The position numbers and the translations under genes were made by a program. 11,050 nt of DNA from Solirubrobacterales bacterium (GTDB taxonomy: Bacteria > Actinomycetota > Thermoleophilia > Solirubrobacterales > Solirubrobacteraceae), in contig PMKB01000057.1 of NCBI GenBank assembly GCA_003157595.1, positions 13,689-24,738 on the forward strand. The letters are read 5' to 3'. Below are positions 1-8,311 of this stretch, piece by piece. The notes below the pieces were generated by a model that had not been told where the DNA came from, searched no databases, and saw nothing but the letters and a program-made list of their open reading frames with translations. The number at the start of each line of letters is the position of its first letter. The stretch's first letter is position 1.

Positions 1-540
1 CGCGGTCGAGACATCGGTGCTTGGAGGCGCCCCACTCAGGCGCATCACCGCGAACCCCTGGGTCGTGGCAGCCCAGCGTGCGCGATCGAACTGCGCCGGT
101 GAATGCTCGCGAAACCAGACGAGCTTTGGCCCCATGAGGCTCGGATCGAGCCTGACGCCGGTCTGGCGTTGGAAGGCGAGCTCGCTTCCGAGTCGCTCTC
201 GAAGCGCCGCCAGGACGTCGATGCAGCGGCGGTCCTGCCAGGTCAGAAACGGCGTCAGCGCCTCGCCGTCCTGATCGATCAGACAGACCGTGCCGCGAGC
301 CCCTGTCACCGCCAAGGCCGCGGGCGCCACGCCGGCCTCGGCGGCCGCTGCGGCGACGCGACGCAGCACCGACGAGCTCGCCGCCCAGAGCAGCTGGGGA
401 TCGTGCTCGAGCCAGCCGAGCTGCGGCGAGCTCGACGGCGTCGGCGCCCGCTCGAGCGCGATGATCGTCCCGGTGCGCGAAACGAGCGCCGCCTTGATCG
501 TCGTCGTTCCGATGTCTAGTGCCAGGACTGCGTCGGCCAC
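1..540 (-). CDS. FGGY-family carbohydrate kinase, N-terminal part (cut by window edge)
   Basis: This is the first 180 codons of a sugar or polyol kinase; the rest lies beyond the left edge. Translating from a GTG at 538-540 gives the N-terminal FGGY ATPase-fold start ALDIGTTTIKAAL (about residues 7-19), with the phosphate-1 loop DIGTT. Later family-like blocks are GWLEHDPQLLW, AVTGARGTVCLID, PFLTWQDRR and TGVRLDPSLMGPKLVWF. Complete family members are about 480-520 residues, so roughly a third is visible. The GTG is chosen because a purine-rich AGAGGA lies 5 nt upstream and the only nearby ATG is followed at once by a stop. It is the last visible gene of the cluster, 156 nt after the dehydrogenase. 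The visible part does not resemble LsrK closely, and the substrate (xylulose-, fuculose-, erythritol-like or other) cannot be told from the N-terminus alone. Confidence 0.9.
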   Translation of the reverse strand, partial: MADAVLALDIGTTTIKAALVSRTGTIIALERAPTPSSSPQLGWLEHDPQLLWAASSSVLRRVAAAAAEAGVAPAALAVTGARGTVCLIDQDGEALTPFLTWQDRRCIDVLAALRERLGSELAFQRQTGVRLDPSLMGPKLVWFREHSPAQFDRARWAATTQGFAVMRLSGAPPSTDVSTA

Positions 541-649
541 GGACTTCCTCTCTAGCGGGACATGAAAACGCACCGCGGGTTCGCCCACTGGCGGACCGGC
601 GTAGCTTGACTGACCTCGACGCGAGCCGACCCCGAAGCGGACGCCACCG

Positions 650-664
650 CGGCGCAAGGCGCCG
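650..664 (-). other. small hairpin after the SDR gene
   Basis: A perfect 6-bp stem (CGGCGC / GCGCCG) with a 3-nt loop lies about 33 nt downstream of the SDR stop, within the 156-bp gap before the kinase. There is no T-tract. It could be a weak processing or pausing element, but a stem this short is expected by chance in such GC-rich DNA. I see no convincing promoter in the rest of the gap (541-696). Confidence 0.25.
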
Positions 665-696
665 TCAACTGCCGCCACCGGGCGAGGAGCCGGAGC

Positions 697-1464
697 TCAC
701 GCTCCCTCCTCGCCGCTTCGGAAGTCATATGACGCGGTCAGCCCGGCGTCGACCACGACGGCCGAGCCGGTCATCCCGGAGGCGTCCGGCCCGAGCAGGA
801 ACGAGACGACGCCGGCGACCTCGGTCGGGTCCAGAAAGCGCTCCAGCGGCGTTCGCTGCGTGCGGTATGACTCGAAGCGCGCTGGATCGGCTGATGTGCC
901 GAGATGCGCGCGAAAGCCGGGCGTGTCGACGATGCCGGGACAGACGACATTGACGCGGACGCCACGACGGGCGTAGTCGACGGCCACGCAGCGACCGAGC
1001 TGCAGCAGCGTCGCCTTCGAGCAGGCGTAGGCGACGGCGCCCTGTTCGGCCAGGAAGGCGTCGACGCTGGCCATGATCACGACCGACCCCGAACCCTCTG
1101 CCACCATCGCCGGCAGGCAGGCGCGCAGGCCCAACACGGCGCCCGTGACGTTGACCTCGAAGACCTCTTGCCAGCGCTCGATCGAGACCGTCTCGATGTC
1201 GCCGACGACCGCGGCTCCACCGATCGCGGCGTTCAGGACGAGCGCCGAGGGGGCGGCGCCGAAGCGCTCGATCGAGGCCGCCAGCGCGCGCCGCCAAGCC
1301 TCCTCGTCGCGCTGGTCGGCCTGCAGGAACTCGACCGCCGGCGGCAGCTCGCCCGGCTGGCGGTCGATCACGACGACGTCGTAGCCGTCCGCCAGCAGGC
1401 GGAGCGTCACGGCACGGCCGATCCCGGCGGCGCCCCCTGTGACTAATGCGATGCCTGGTTGCAT
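697..1464 (-). CDS. SDR-family NAD(P)-dependent oxidoreductase
   Basis: A classical short-chain dehydrogenase of 255 residues, the usual length. Visible motifs are the dinucleotide-binding TGGAAGIG (9-16), an acidic residue D34 at the end of the second strand that favours NAD over NADP, the NAAIG variant of NNAG (78-82), N105 of the active site, S133, and the YxxxK pair Y146/K150, followed by the PG motif (176-177). The catalytic tetrad N-S-Y-K is therefore intact. An AAGGA lies 9 nt before the ATG. The gene starts 27 nt after the aldolase-like gene, so co-transcription is very likely. In a sugar operon with a lactonase-type amidohydrolase, a plausible role is oxidation of an aldose to its lactone or of a polyol to a ketose. 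That is inference; SDR sequence alone does not give the substrate. Confidence 0.92.
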   Translation of the reverse strand: MQPGIALVTGGAAGIGRAVTLRLLADGYDVVVIDRQPGELPPAVEFLQADQRDEEAWRRALAASIERFGAAPSALVLNAAIGGAAVVGDIETVSIERWQEVFEVNVTGAVLGLRACLPAMVAEGSGSVVIMASVDAFLAEQGAVAYACSKATLLQLGRCVAVDYARRGVRVNVVCPGIVDTPGFRAHLGTSADPARFESYRTQRTPLERFLDPTEVAGVVSFLLGPDASGMTGSAVVVDAGLTASYDFRSGEEGA

Positions 1465-1491
1465 GTCCTCAGGTCCTTGGCATCCTGCACG

Positions 1492-2166
1492 CTAGTAGCT
1501 CGGAACGCGCTTGGTCACGCGGCCCTCGACACCGCCGAGCACCGCCACCGCCACGCCGGGAACCGGCGTCGGCGGCCCGAAGAACGGCTCCATCTGGCGC
1601 AGACGAATGATCTGGCCTGCGGCGTGCTCGACGGCGCGTGTGCGGTGATAGGCGTCAGCGAGATCCTCGCCCTTGGCGAAGCTGCCATGCCACTTGTGCA
1701 TCACCACGCGCGCATTGATCAGTCCGTCGGCGAGCTCGCCGGCGATCACGTTCCAGGCAAACAGGGCCGGCGCCGAAACGACCCGCACCGAGCGCCCGAG
1801 GTAAAGGATGCCGTTCTCGTCGACCGGCTCGATGTTCTCGGTGAAGAAAGACAGCGAGATGGCTTCCGGCGGGTGCGCGTGAATCACCGCGCGTGCGTCG
1901 GTGCGCTTGTAGATCTCGCGGTGGATCTCGAGCGCGCTCGAGGCCGCCGGCGAGTTCTCGTCATCCTCAAAGATCCCGGTGCGCACGATGTCCTCGTGGG
2001 AGAGCTCGAGCTTCTTGGTGTGGGTGCGCGAGATCAGCAGGTCGTCATCGCCGATCCGCGTGCTCAGGTTGCCGCCGTAGTACTGCAGCAGATCGGCATC
2101 GACCAGGGCCTTTGCGAACAGCAGCATCTGGTCTTTGAGAGCGCCTTCGAGAGAGCTGTCGGTCAC
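1492..2166 (-). CDS. class II aldolase/adducin-family protein with atypical active site
   Basis: A 224-residue protein of the class II aldolase (FucA/AraD/adducin) fold, the normal length. The GTG at 2164-2166 is chosen because GGAAGGA sits 5 nt upstream; the frame is open further up but would overlap the preceding gene. Visible landmarks are GGNLS (31-35), the substrate-loop region ISRTHT (45-50), the block SSALEIH (76-82), zinc ligands HAH (96-98) and a third zinc His in WHGSF (159-163). In E. coli FucA the motif is SSEW, its Glu being the catalytic acid/base; here that position is Ala (A78) with a Glu two residues later. The TG phosphate contact of FucA reads TH here (48-49). The metal site is kept but the catalytic and phosphate contacts differ, so the reaction may not be a standard sugar-phosphate cleavage. 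Neighbours: 128 nt after the amidohydrolase and 27 nt before the SDR. Confidence 0.9.
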   Translation of the reverse strand: MTDSSLEGALKDQMLLFAKALVDADLLQYYGGNLSTRIGDDDLLISRTHTKKLELSHEDIVRTGIFEDDENSPAASSALEIHREIYKRTDARAVIHAHPPEAISLSFFTENIEPVDENGILYLGRSVRVVSAPALFAWNVIAGELADGLINARVVMHKWHGSFAKGEDLADAYHRTRAVEHAAGQIIRLRQMEPFFGPPTPVPGVAVAVLGGVEGRVTKRVPSY

Positions 2167-2206
2167 GTTCTTCCTTCCGTCGTGGCGGGTGCAAGATGTA
2201 CAGACA

Positions 2207-2212
2207 AGTATA
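2207..2212 (-). promoter_or_regulatory. candidate internal -10 element before the aldolase-like gene
   Basis: On the minus strand the hexamer TATACT (5 of 6 to TATAAT) lies in a short AT-rich island about 40 nt upstream of the GTG start, in an otherwise very GC-rich 128-bp gap. No good -35 box is found 16-18 nt upstream. The adjoining bases contain a weak inverted repeat (TGT-4-ACA, 2198-2207 on the plus strand) that could be a regulator site. This might give separate expression of the aldolase, SDR and kinase genes. Confidence 0.3.
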
Positions 2213-2294
2213 GGGACGGAGAACCCGACCGCGTCGCCGCCTCGCCGCGTCGCCGCCCGCCGTCGCGCGCCGGCGCGGCTCAGCGCCGCCGCGC

Positions 2295-3173
2295 TCAGAT
2301 CCGATAGACGCGCTCGGCCGTGCCGCGCCACAGCGACCACAGCTCGGCCGCTGAGAGGCCGCTTGTGATCTGCTCGAAGGACGCGATCAGCTCTCCGAAC
2401 TCACCGAACAGGCTGTCGACCGGCCAGTTGGAGGCGAGCATCGAGCGCTCGGCGCCGAAAGCGCTGAGCGCGTCCTGCACGAGCGGACCCATCGCCTGCG
2501 CGCTCAGCGGGTGCTTGCCCATCCCCAGGCCGGAGATCTTGACGACGACGTTCTCGCAGCCCGCGAGCGCGCCCAGCCCGCGCCGCCAGACGCTCAGGCT
2601 CTCGGCGTCACGCTCCAGCGGCATGCCCGCGTGGTCGAGCACGAATTGCACGCCGGGGCGCCGGCGGGCCAGCGCGAGCGCGTCGTCGAGGCGGTCCCAC
2701 ATCACGCCGATCTCAAATACCAGCTCGAACTCCTCGAGCAGCTCAAGCCCGCGCAGGAACGCGCCGTCCTCGAACAGGTTCTCGTAGTAGGAGAGCATTC
2801 GCACACCCCTGACGGGGCCGGCCTCGCAGTGGCGCTCGAGCTCCTCGCGGGCGCCGCCGGCGCGCAGGTCGGCGCCGGCCACGATCGCGATCGGAAAGCC
2901 GGCGCGCTGCGCCAACGAGTAGACCCAGCGCGTTTCGTCGACCTGGTCCTCCCCGCCCCAGTCCGCCTGCACGTGGACCACTTTCACCACACGCTCGGTG
3001 GCATAGTGCGCCAGCAGGTCCTCGAGCAGGAAGGTCCGCTTGAGCGGGCTGTAGTCGCCGAGGTAGTCCTCCTGCGAGGACTCCCACGGTCCCGTGATCC
3101 ATCCGCGCTGCTGCGTCGACACGTCCCAGAAGTGAACGTGGGTGTCTACCATCTCCGGTCGCTGCACGCTCAC
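2295..3173 (-). CDS. amidohydrolase family protein, COG3618 lactonase type
   Basis: A 292-residue TIM-barrel hydrolase of the Amidohydrolase_2 / COG3618 group, which includes L-fuconolactonase and L-rhamnono-lactonase. It starts at a GTG (3171-3173) with GAAGGAG about 6 nt upstream; the frame continues upstream but the extension looks non-coding. Motifs in order: DTHVHFWD (10-17, the HxH of strand 1), HVQAD (68-71), FVLDHAGMP (177-185) with H181, VKISGLG (211-217) and MLASNWPVD (245-253). The last motif carries Asn (N249) where many relatives have the catalytic Asp of SDWPV; an Asn also occurs in some subgroups as I recall them, so it may mark a subfamily rather than an inactive enzyme. It is the first catabolic gene after the binding protein, 194 nt away with two hairpins between. 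Likely role: opening a sugar lactone made by the SDR (inference). Confidence 0.88.
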   Translation of the reverse strand: MSVQRPEMVDTHVHFWDVSTQQRGWITGPWESSQEDYLGDYSPLKRTFLLEDLLAHYATERVVKVVHVQADWGGEDQVDETRWVYSLAQRAGFPIAIVAGADLRAGGAREELERHCEAGPVRGVRMLSYYENLFEDGAFLRGLELLEEFELVFEIGVMWDRLDDALALARRRPGVQFVLDHAGMPLERDAESLSVWRRGLGALAGCENVVVKISGLGMGKHPLSAQAMGPLVQDALSAFGAERSMLASNWPVDSLFGEFGELIASFEQITSGLSAAELWSLWRGTAERVYRI

Positions 3174-3227
3174 GGCGCGCTCCTTCTCGCTAGCTCTGCT
3201 TCCAGCTCGGACGCCGGCACCCAACCG

Positions 3228-3260
3228 GGCGCCGGCGGTGTTCGTTTCACCGCCGGCGCC
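3228..3260 (-). other. intercistronic hairpin 2, upstream of the amidohydrolase
   Basis: A perfect 13-bp GC-rich stem (3228-3240 with 3248-3260) encloses a 7-nt loop, TTCGTTT on the plus strand. It sits about 55 nt upstream of the amidohydrolase GTG and is followed on the plus strand by further GGCGGGCGCC repeats that allow other pairings. With no T-tract it may be a 3'-end stabiliser, a U-less terminator or a REP-like palindrome. Confidence 0.55.
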
Positions 3261-3316
3261 GGCGGGCGCCGGGCGTCGTCACTGGTGTCTCGCATGATCT
3301 TGGACTTGGCGCTGGA

Positions 3317-3353
3317 GCGGTGCCGGATCGACCAACGCGCGATCCGGCACCGC
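3317..3353 (-). terminator. strong hairpin after the substrate-binding protein gene
   Basis: A perfect 14-bp stem (3317-3330 with 3340-3353) with a 9-nt loop begins 14 nt past the stop codon of the binding-protein gene. There is no T-run, as is common in high-GC actinobacteria. It could terminate or partly attenuate transcription between the transport genes and the catabolic genes, or protect the upstream mRNA from 3' decay, which is common after binding-protein genes. Which of these applies cannot be told from sequence. Confidence 0.6.
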
Positions 3354-3367
3354 CTCGGGCATGTGGT

Positions 3368-4327
3368 CTAGAACGGTGCGGGGTACTTGGACAGGTTCGC
3401 CTTGGTCACCAGCGGTGTCGTGATGTAGGTCACCTTCGGGACGCTCTGACCTTTGAGGATCTTCGCCATCGTCTGGGCGGCCAGGTCGCCGTCGGTCTGG
3501 GGCGACTGGAGCACCGAGAACAGGAAGACGCCGGACTTGATCAGCGCCGCACCCTGCTTGTTCAGCGTCAGGCTGACGATGTGGATCGGCAGGCCCGAGG
3601 ACTTGATCGCGGCAGCTGCGCCGACACACATCGTGTCGTCGTGGCAGTAGAAGTAGTTGATCTTCTTGCCGTATTTGGCGATCAGCGCGGCGGCGTCGGT
3701 CTGAGCCGTCTGCTGAACCCAGTTGCCGTCCTCCTGGGCGATGATCTTCGCCTTGGGGTCGGTTGCCTTCAACCCGGCCGCGAAGCCGGCGGCGCGAGCG
3801 ATCGTCGGGCCGTACCCGGCGGAGCCTTGGATCTCGGCGATGTTCGCCGCGGCGCCCTTCAGGTCCTTACCGAGCGTCTTGCCGGCGAGCAGTGCCATCT
3901 CGTAGTCGCCGGGGCCCGTGAAGGCCTTGATGTACTTGACGCCCGAGGGATCGACCTCGGCGTTTGAGTTCTCGATCGGGATCCCGGCGGCGGCCGCGCG
4001 GGCCAGCGCCGGCACGATGCCCTTCGCGTCGACCGGAACGACGACGACGCCGGCGACCTTCTCCGCGATGCAGTCATCCATCTGCTGCGCCTGCGTCGCG
4101 ATGTCGCTGTTGCCGTCCAGCGTCTGCACGCTCAGTCCGAGCTTTGCGCCCTCGGTCACGATCGCCGGGTTCAGCAGCGCGGCGTAAGGCGAGGTCGTCG
4201 AGTTGGCAAGAAGGCAGACCTTCTTGGTGGTCGCAGCGCCTGCTCCGGTCATGCTGCTGATCGCCACCGTGGCTGACGCGGCAACGACCAGTAGCGCAGC
4301 GAAACTGCGCCGGCTGAGCAGCTTCAT
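3368..4327 (-). CDS. sugar ABC transporter substrate-binding protein (periplasmic-binding-protein-4 type)
   Basis: A 319-residue type I sugar-binding protein (ribose/galactose-binding fold). The N-terminus MKLLSRRSFAALL has a twin-arginine SRRSF motif, then a hydrophobic stretch (about 10-25) and a likely AxA cleavage near 29-31; there is no lipobox cysteine. Mature blocks typical of the family are VCLLANSTTSPYAALL (37-52), GVVVVPVDAKG (93-103), AAGIPIENSN (113-122) and FYCHDDTMCVGAAAAIK (226-242). Four cysteines (C38, C86, C228, C234) are unusual and could form disulfides. GGAGG lies 9 nt before this ATG. A second in-frame ATG at 4361-4363 also has a strong AAGGAGG about 9 nt upstream and would add 12 residues. 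It is the last gene of the transport set, 99 nt after permease 2, and delivers ligand to the membrane complex. Confidence 0.92.
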   Translation of the reverse strand: MKLLSRRSFAALLVVAASATVAISSMTGAGAATTKKVCLLANSTTSPYAALLNPAIVTEGAKLGLSVQTLDGNSDIATQAQQMDDCIAEKVAGVVVVPVDAKGIVPALARAAAAGIPIENSNAEVDPSGVKYIKAFTGPGDYEMALLAGKTLGKDLKGAAANIAEIQGSAGYGPTIARAAGFAAGLKATDPKAKIIAQEDGNWVQQTAQTDAAALIAKYGKKINYFYCHDDTMCVGAAAAIKSSGLPIHIVSLTLNKQGAALIKSGVFLFSVLQSPQTDGDLAAQTMAKILKGQSVPKVTYITTPLVTKANLSKYPAPF

Positions 4328-4363
4328 GTGAGATCTCCTCCCGTGATTTGTTTGAGCTGTCAT

Positions 4364-4426
4364 GGATGCTCCCCTCCTTGTTGTGTGAGTTTGTGGCGCG
4401 GAGGCGCCGCAAAATTGCGTGCGCGC
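4364..4426 (-). promoter_or_regulatory. short spacer with duplicated SD upstream of the binding-protein gene
   Basis: Reading on the minus strand, the gap after permease 2 contains a small hairpin (GGCGC-GGAG-GCGCC, 4395-4408) and then AAGGAGG about 9 nt before the upstream ATG at 4363. A second SD (GGAGG) lies inside that extension, before the ATG at 4327. Strong SD signals here fit the need to make more binding protein than membrane subunits. Confidence 0.5.
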
Positions 4427-5446
4427 CTAGGCGGTTCCCTGGGCTCCGCCGGTCGCTGAGGTTGGTGTGGTGGGACGCGGAACGCGCAGACCGGAGCGCT
4501 TGGCGCCCTGGCCGAGGCTGCCGCCGAGCACGACCAGCAGGAGCACGGCGCCGATGACGATGTCCTGGTCCCACGAGGCGACGTTCGCGATGTCCATGGC
4601 GGTGCTCAGGCTGCCGATGATCAGCACGCCGGCCATCGTCTTGACGACGCTGCCCGATCCGCCCAGCAGGCTTGCGCCGCCCAGCACCACCGAGGCCACC
4701 ACGGGAAGTACCGACTGGGCACCGATGATCGGAGAGCCCGTTGCCAGACCCAGGGCAAGCATCACTCCGGCGAGACCGGAGCAGGTGCCGGAAGCCACGA
4801 ACGCCCCGAACACGTAGGCGTTCGGACGCAGGCCGGCACGGCGACTCGCCTCCCGACTGCCGCCGACGCTCATCAGGTTGCGCCCCACGCGCATGCGCGT
4901 GATCACGACGTGCAGCACGATGCACAGCGCGACGAAGGCGACCGCGGGCGGCGTCAGCCACCAGATCAAGCCGTTGTTGATCGGCAGCCCGAAGCCGATG
5001 TTGGGAGCGCTCAGCGGCTGCCCGCCGGAGACCGTGAAGGCGACCCCGGAGACGCCGATCATCGTGCCCAGCGTCGCGATGAACGCGTTGACGCCCAGCC
5101 GCGTGACGATCAGGCCGTTGAGCGCACCGACCGCGGTGCCGCTGAGGATGCCGACGAACACGGCCGGCCACGGACCCAGGGATCCCTGCAGAGTGATCGC
5201 GACGAGGCCCGAGAGCGCCAGCGTCGAGCCGACCGAGAGGTCGATGCAGCCGGTGAAGATCACGAGCGTTTCGCCGAGCGCCATCAGGCCGTTGGGCGAG
5301 GCCTGCACGAAGGTGTTCTCGAGGTTCAGCGACTGGCTGAACGACGGCACCAGGATTCCGGCGACCACGAGCGTGAGGATCAGCACGCCGTAGATGCGCG
5401 CGCCGTAGAGGCGGGCCGCCAGGCCCGTGATGCGTTGCTCGCTCAT
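4427..5446 (-). CDS. sugar ABC transporter permease 2 (RbsC/BPD_transp_2 type)
   Basis: A 339-residue hydrophobic membrane protein of the ribose-type permease family. Helices are visible at about 19-35, 52-66, 72-88, 94-114, 122-140, 160-182, 210-236, 247-262, 268-282 and 296-310. The family hallmark CIDLSVGSTLALSG is at 67-80, the cytoplasmic coupling loop GRNLMSVGGSREASRRAGL at 188-206 and VLGGASLLGGSGSV at 254-267. Its ATG overlaps the stop of permease 1 by 4 nt (ATGA) with no clear SD, so translation is probably coupled. The C-terminal tail (about 315-339) is Pro/Thr/Gly-rich and looks disordered. It should form a heterodimer with permease 1 and dock on the two-domain ATPase. Confidence 0.93.
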   Translation of the reverse strand: MSEQRITGLAARLYGARIYGVLILTLVVAGILVPSFSQSLNLENTFVQASPNGLMALGETLVIFTGCIDLSVGSTLALSGLVAITLQGSLGPWPAVFVGILSGTAVGALNGLIVTRLGVNAFIATLGTMIGVSGVAFTVSGGQPLSAPNIGFGLPINNGLIWWLTPPAVAFVALCIVLHVVITRMRVGRNLMSVGGSREASRRAGLRPNAYVFGAFVASGTCSGLAGVMLALGLATGSPIIGAQSVLPVVASVVLGGASLLGGSGSVVKTMAGVLIIGSLSTAMDIANVASWDQDIVIGAVLLLVVLGGSLGQGAKRSGLRVPRPTTPTSATGGAQGTA

Positions 5447-6422
5447 CGCGTGCGCACCCGGCGCAGCACGACGTCCAGCGCGACGGCGCCGACGATGATC
5501 GCCCCCTTGACGATCCCCTGGCTGTCGATCGACACGCCCGCGAGAATCATCACGTTGTTGAGCACGCCGACCAGCAGCACGCCCGCGAGCACGCGTCCGA
5601 TTGAGCCCTCGCCACCGAACAGGCTCGTACCGCCGATCGCGACGGCTGTGATCGCGTTGAACTCATACCCGATGCCGATCTCCTGCTGGGCACTGCCCAG
5701 CGCCGTCGACATCAGCACCCCGGCAACGGCGGCCAGCGCGCCGGAGATCACAAAGGTCGTCATCACAACGCGCCGGACGGGCAGCCCGGCGACGCGACTC
5801 GCCTGATATCCGCCGCCGGTCGCAAAGACCTGGCGCCCGAAGGTGGAACGCGAGAGCGCGACGTAGGCGCCCAGCAGACAGGCCGCCAGGATCGGCAGAA
5901 CCAGAGGTACGCCGGCGATCGTGGCGTTGCCGAGCCAGTTGAAGGCCGCGCCGTGCGCGTAGATGAAGCCGGCGCCGGCGACCGCCTGAGCGATCCCGAG
6001 GATGATGATCTGCGCGGAGTAGGTGACCAGGACGGGATTTGCGCCGAGATAGCCGACCGCCGCACCGTTCAGCAGCCCGACGAAGCAGCCGACCGCGATC
6101 GCCAGCACGATCGCGGGCAGCGCCCCGATCGACGGCTCGGTCGCCAGGGCGATGATGCCCGCACCCGCGATCACTCCCGGAATCGAGAGATCGATCAAGC
6201 TTCCTCCGATGACGACGAAGGCCATCCCGATCGCCACGAACCCCACGTAGCCGACCGACAGGCCGATGTTGAGGAAGTTGGTGGAGGTGAGAAACGCGCT
6301 CGAGAGCAGCGCGCCGCAGACGCACAGCAGCACGAGGCCGACGTAGATCCCATAGCGCGCGAGCAGCACGACCGCCGCGCCGGCGCGCGCGCGAATCGGG
6401 ACGTGCGACGCGACCGACAACG

Positions 6423-6426
<4 letters not shown>
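5443..6426 (-). CDS. sugar ABC transporter permease 1 (RbsC/BPD_transp_2 type)
   Basis: A 327-residue integral membrane protein homologous to ribose-type permeases. Hydrophobic helices occur at about 17-46, 56-76, 82-96, 102-127, 133-155, 172-191, 219-243, 258-270, 278-298 and 305-320. Family signatures are VVIGGSLIDLS (71-81), the ATPase-contact loop FGRQVFATGGGYQASRVAGL (196-215) and AVAIGGTSLFGGEGSIG (261-277). The start overlaps the ATPase stop by 4 nt, which with the same overlap at its own 3' end makes three coupled cistrons. The order ATPase, permease, permease, binding protein resembles lsrACDB of enteric bacteria, but the proteins look like general sugar transporters, so gene order is not evidence for AI-2 uptake. 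Confidence 0.93.
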
Positions 6427-7946
<1,520 letters not shown>

Positions 7947-7989
7947 CGGCGGCAGACTCCTGTGCGGGCACGGGCAGCCGTCAGCGCCG

Positions 7990-8019
7990 CCGGCGGGCGG
8001 CGTCCATTTCGCCCGCCGG
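7990..8019 (-). promoter_or_regulatory. leader hairpin of the ABC operon
   Basis: A perfect 10-bp stem (CCGGCGGGCG / CGCCCGCCGG) with a 10-nt loop lies in the predicted 5' leader, about 30 nt upstream of the ATPase SD. It could affect mRNA stability or act in attenuation; no T-tract follows. Its core GCCGGCGGGCG also occurs near 3258-3268 beside intercistronic hairpin 2. Confidence 0.4.
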
Positions 8020-8094
8020 ACCCGATCGCGCGCAGGCGCTGCCCATGCGGTGTTATCGCGTCGTTTTCCATCCCATCCCTCAACAGAATGCGAA

Positions 8095-8122
8095 GTAGAT
8101 ACTATTTTCTACGACAAGTCAA
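8095..8122 (-). promoter_or_regulatory. candidate promoter and operator of the sugar operon
   Basis: On the minus strand TTGACT (8117-8122) is followed after 15 nt by TATCTA (8096-8101); TCTTGA with 17-nt spacing to the same -10 is an equally good reading. This is the most AT-rich patch in the window. An inverted repeat, GTAGA-8-TCTAC (8095-8099 with 8108-8112), overlaps the -10 and spacer, as expected for a repressor site. No regulator gene is in the window, so the cognate factor is unknown. Confidence 0.5.
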
Positions 8123-8311
8123 GAGAGTACGAGGGGCGTCGAAACCCGACCAGCGCACGCGCGAACAGCGACTCCGACTCCCCCTGCAGCGCGCGCCCGG
8201 CCTGCTGACCACCCCGGCGGCGGCGCTTGACGGGCGCTGGCGCGGCTGCCTTAGGTCGGCTCCGCCGAGGCTCCCGCGCTTGGCCTGTAGCTGTGGCGAT
8301 GCCCTGGACTC

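Larger units (their letters stand above)
7947..8311. other. 365-bp intergenic region between the PLD gene and the ABC operon
   Basis: No convincing gene lies here. Moving along the minus strand from 8311, it holds an imperfect long stem (about 8186-8197 with 8239-8249, one bulge) that may end PLD transcription, then an AT-rich island with the candidate operon promoter, then a leader of about 140 nt containing a 10-bp hairpin and the ATPase SD (7956-7961). A minus-strand open frame that runs out of the PLD gene to 8109 has no SD and a low-complexity Arg/Ala/Pro composition, so I do not call it. Confidence 0.6.

Noticed and set aside
4074..5171. Minus-strand alternative frame across permease 2 and the binding-protein start
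   Set aside because: It overlaps two well supported genes and has low-complexity Arg-rich translation without a domain.
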